NCBI GenBank assembly: GCA_000320545.1
Contig: ADNK01003461.1
Coordinates: 1-22,500 of the forward strand
Source of the DNA: Bigelowiella natans CCMP2755
Taxonomy: Eukaryota > Cercozoa > Chlorarachniophyceae
Length of the DNA stretch: 22,500 nucleotides
Reading direction: 5' to 3'
The position numbers and the translations under genes were made by a program. The notes under the pieces were generated by a model, which was not told the DNA's origin, did no database searches, and saw only the letters and a program-made list of their open reading frames with translations. This document shows, piece after piece, positions 20,988 to 22,500 of the stretch; position 1 is the stretch's first letter; each line of letters starts with the position of its first letter.

Positions 20988-21859
20988 ATACAAAATGTGC
21001 GTTTTTTTAAAAATGATTTATCAACGAAATTCTAAAATGCTCAGAGCGACCCTGCAATACAGCGGCGCATGAGCGTGCTTCTATCGGGCACTGAGAGGTC
21101 TGAGCAAGCCAAATGCTACTTGTTTACTGAATCTAATGCAAAACCTGAACATTCTCTTCCCCCTCACCCCCGTCGCCCCCCCCCCCCCCTTTACGCACCC
21201 TCGGAAAAGCGATTCTTCTCGTGTGCAAGCAACTGTCATCAGCCAAATTGAGTTAGGACGCCATTCTTATCCCCCCTCCACAGCAGTACACCTTCCACTT
21301 CTTCTTCTTCTTCTTCCACGCAGAAGCAGCCGCGTACACGCATTTGATGTACAAAGCATTTTTTCTCCTTCTCGTCATCATCATCATCATCATTTTCGTC
21401 GTCAATATTACAGATCTAGGAATCAATCTCCGCAAGACCGCCACGTCGTTCAACCCAGCAGCAGCTAAGGGCGTGAGAGTGAGCCTTCCTCCCACCTCTT
21501 CCGCCCCCCTCCACATCGGAGGAAGGGGGGGGGGGGCACGCCCAATTCCTCGCACGACGAAAGAGCAAGCCCTTTCTCTCCAACACTGGTACAAGCTCGA
21601 GAAATGTGGAGATTTGCTAGAGGAGAAGGGGGGGGGGGGGAGGGGGGATACTTCATTTTGCTTTCTCCTCTCTATTGTTATCATCATCATGATCATCATT
21701 ATCATCCTCATTATCATCATCATCATCAACATCGTCTTCTGGTCTTCTGTTGTGCGATTGTAATATAGATGATGCCTGTTCCGACAACATTAGATCAGGC
21801 CATGGTAAGTAATGGGAGAAGAGGCTGTATCCAACACCTCCCAATAGTATATATTACAA

Positions 21860-21899
<40 letters not shown>

Positions 21900-22443
21900 T
21901 TATTATACATTAATATTATATTATATGCCATAAAAATAACAATATTTTTATGTATGCCGACTATGTGTCTGAATTGTTCTGAATTCTCAATTTTACTGCT
22001 CCAATTGAGACTTGTGATGTAGCTGGTGTATTGGCTTTGAGTCTTCTCTTCGCTTTCATAGTAGTTCTGCCCTCATCGATCATCGTCGTCATCTTCCCCC
22101 CCCCCCCCCTTACTCTTTCCAGATGCAGGCGGTTGCTGCGGGGATTGATACTGGAATATCTTTTCAAGTGAAGGGAGTTACTGACTGGAGATGCGTGTGA
22201 TAATATTTATAATATAATATAAGATGAATACAATATTAATATTTTAAAGAAGTAATATCACAATATAATATAATAGATCGCCTTTGTGCCAACATGACAT
22301 TAACAAAAAAAACATGTACGTTAATACAACAGGCGTGTATCTGCCTTGCATTAGTATTCGTAGACGTTTGTCATTTGTGTTTGTGTGTTTGTGTGAGAAG
22401 GTTATGCTTGACGTGAAGGATGCAGGGAAGATATTCGGTCAAG
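19405..22443 (+). CDS. Multi-KH-domain RNA-binding protein, at least ten small exons, 3' end outside the window
   Basis: Proposed exons: 19405-19503, 19645-19721, 19903-20027, 20291-20342, 20577-20623, 20793-20837, 21414-21472, 21769-21804, 22123-22167 and 22401-22443; all phases match. The start ATG has A at -3 and G at +4. Residues 1-33 are a short acidic leader. KH1 (about 34-98) has VGRIIGKGGSHIQRY with GKGG at 46-49, then CKYEIPRSPALYIRFTCG. KH2 (about 102-185) has KLHMLCPSLSI, then GYLIGKQGRYVRAMRE with GKQG at 122-125, then SKATITITEF and a helix TTLDQAMMQAVAAGID. KH3 starts at about 189 with VMLDVKDAGKIFGQG, and its exon ends at the window edge. Type I KH domains bind single-stranded RNA or DNA through the GxxG loop, all present here. 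The set resembles hnRNP K/PCBP-type proteins; vigilin-type is possible because the number of domains is unknown. Exon 7 is the least certain internal exon. Confidence 0.83.
19851..19873. repeat. C-homopolymer tract
   Basis: A C14 run followed by ACCCCCC, inside the KH1 intron about 30-50 nt before the acceptor at 19902. Confidence 0.85.
20123..20165. repeat. (TA)n microsatellite
   Basis: About 20 TA units in the intron between KH exons 3 and 4. Confidence 0.93.
20675..20738. repeat. (CT)n microsatellite
   Basis: Interrupted CT/TTTC units, ending about 55 nt before the acceptor at 20792 in the KH gene. Confidence 0.92.
20929..20985. repeat. Compound (AC)n(AG)n microsatellite
   Basis: An AC run switches directly to an AG run within the intron after KH exon 6. 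Confidence 0.93.
21374..21393. repeat. (TCA)n trinucleotide repeat near an acceptor
   Basis: About six TCA units, 20 nt upstream of the attacag acceptor of KH exon 7. Confidence 0.85.
21679..21733. repeat. (ATC)n trinucleotide tract near an acceptor
   Basis: Imperfect TCA/ATC units end about 35 nt upstream of the tatag acceptor of KH exon 8. Confidence 0.85.
21862..21894. repeat. (TA)n microsatellite
   Basis: TA run followed by further AT-rich sequence in the intron between KH exons 8 and 9. Confidence 0.93.
22097..22109. repeat. C-homopolymer tract next to an acceptor
   Basis: A C13 run just before ttactctttccag, the acceptor of KH exon 9, where it would extend the pyrimidine tract. Confidence 0.85.
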
Positions 22444-22500
22444 GTAATTGATAGCAGCGGCAGCAGCAGCGCGAAATAAAAGAGAAAGAAGAAGAGGAAG

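Noticed and set aside
21253-21763. Open frames with Met/Ile runs on both strands
   Set aside because: They are translations of TCA/ATC repeats in KH introns. Only 21414-21472 is kept, as a short exon.
1-22500. Transposons, CRISPR arrays, viral genes, rRNA genes
   Set aside because: No transposase, reverse transcriptase, spaced direct repeats, long terminal repeats or rRNA-like sequence was seen. The repeats present are simple microsatellites.

Overview
The window looks like nuclear DNA of a unicellular eukaryote, probably a microalga or related protist. Reading frames are interrupted by GT-AG introns whose phases match across junctions. Dinucleotide, trinucleotide and homopolymer microsatellites are abundant. 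One gene is a PPR protein with an organelle-type N-terminus. The lineage cannot be fixed from sequence alone; a cryptophyte-like alga is a guess.

Layout. (1) 1-598: the 3' end of a plus-strand gene whose last exon resembles the end of a Sec63 domain (Brr2-type helicase or Sec63) with an acidic tail. (2) 599-2098: no gene recognised. (3) 2099-3931, minus: an intronless 610-residue PPR protein with a degenerate Smr-like C-terminal region. (4) 3932-4647: divergent intergenic region with a perfect 16-bp palindrome. (5) 4648-14165, plus: a giant armadillo-repeat protein. I reconstruct it from seven phase-consistent exons (about 2,809 residues), two of them over 3 kb. (6) 14166-15267: convergent 3' flanks rich in microsatellites. 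(7) 15268-18560, minus: a small gene in seven proposed exons (about 147 residues) whose C-terminal part resembles the Golgin A7/ERF4/CHIC family, cysteine-rich cofactors of protein palmitoylation. (8) 18561-19404: divergent upstream region with a likely 5' UTR exon of gene 7. (9) 19405 to beyond the window end, plus: a multi-KH RNA-binding protein in at least ten small exons (36-125 nt). Two KH domains are complete and a third is entered.

No operon-like functional unit is visible; the genes look like independent neighbours, arranged as two divergent pairs and one convergent pair. The main new content comes from joining exons. The KH and ERF4/CHIC-like genes are almost invisible to simple ORF scanning. 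The points most worth a second look are the ERF4/CHIC-like gene, a perfect hairpin that puts one of its 5' splice sites in the loop, a possible 20-nt intron in the giant ARM gene, and the use of simple repeats next to 3' splice sites.
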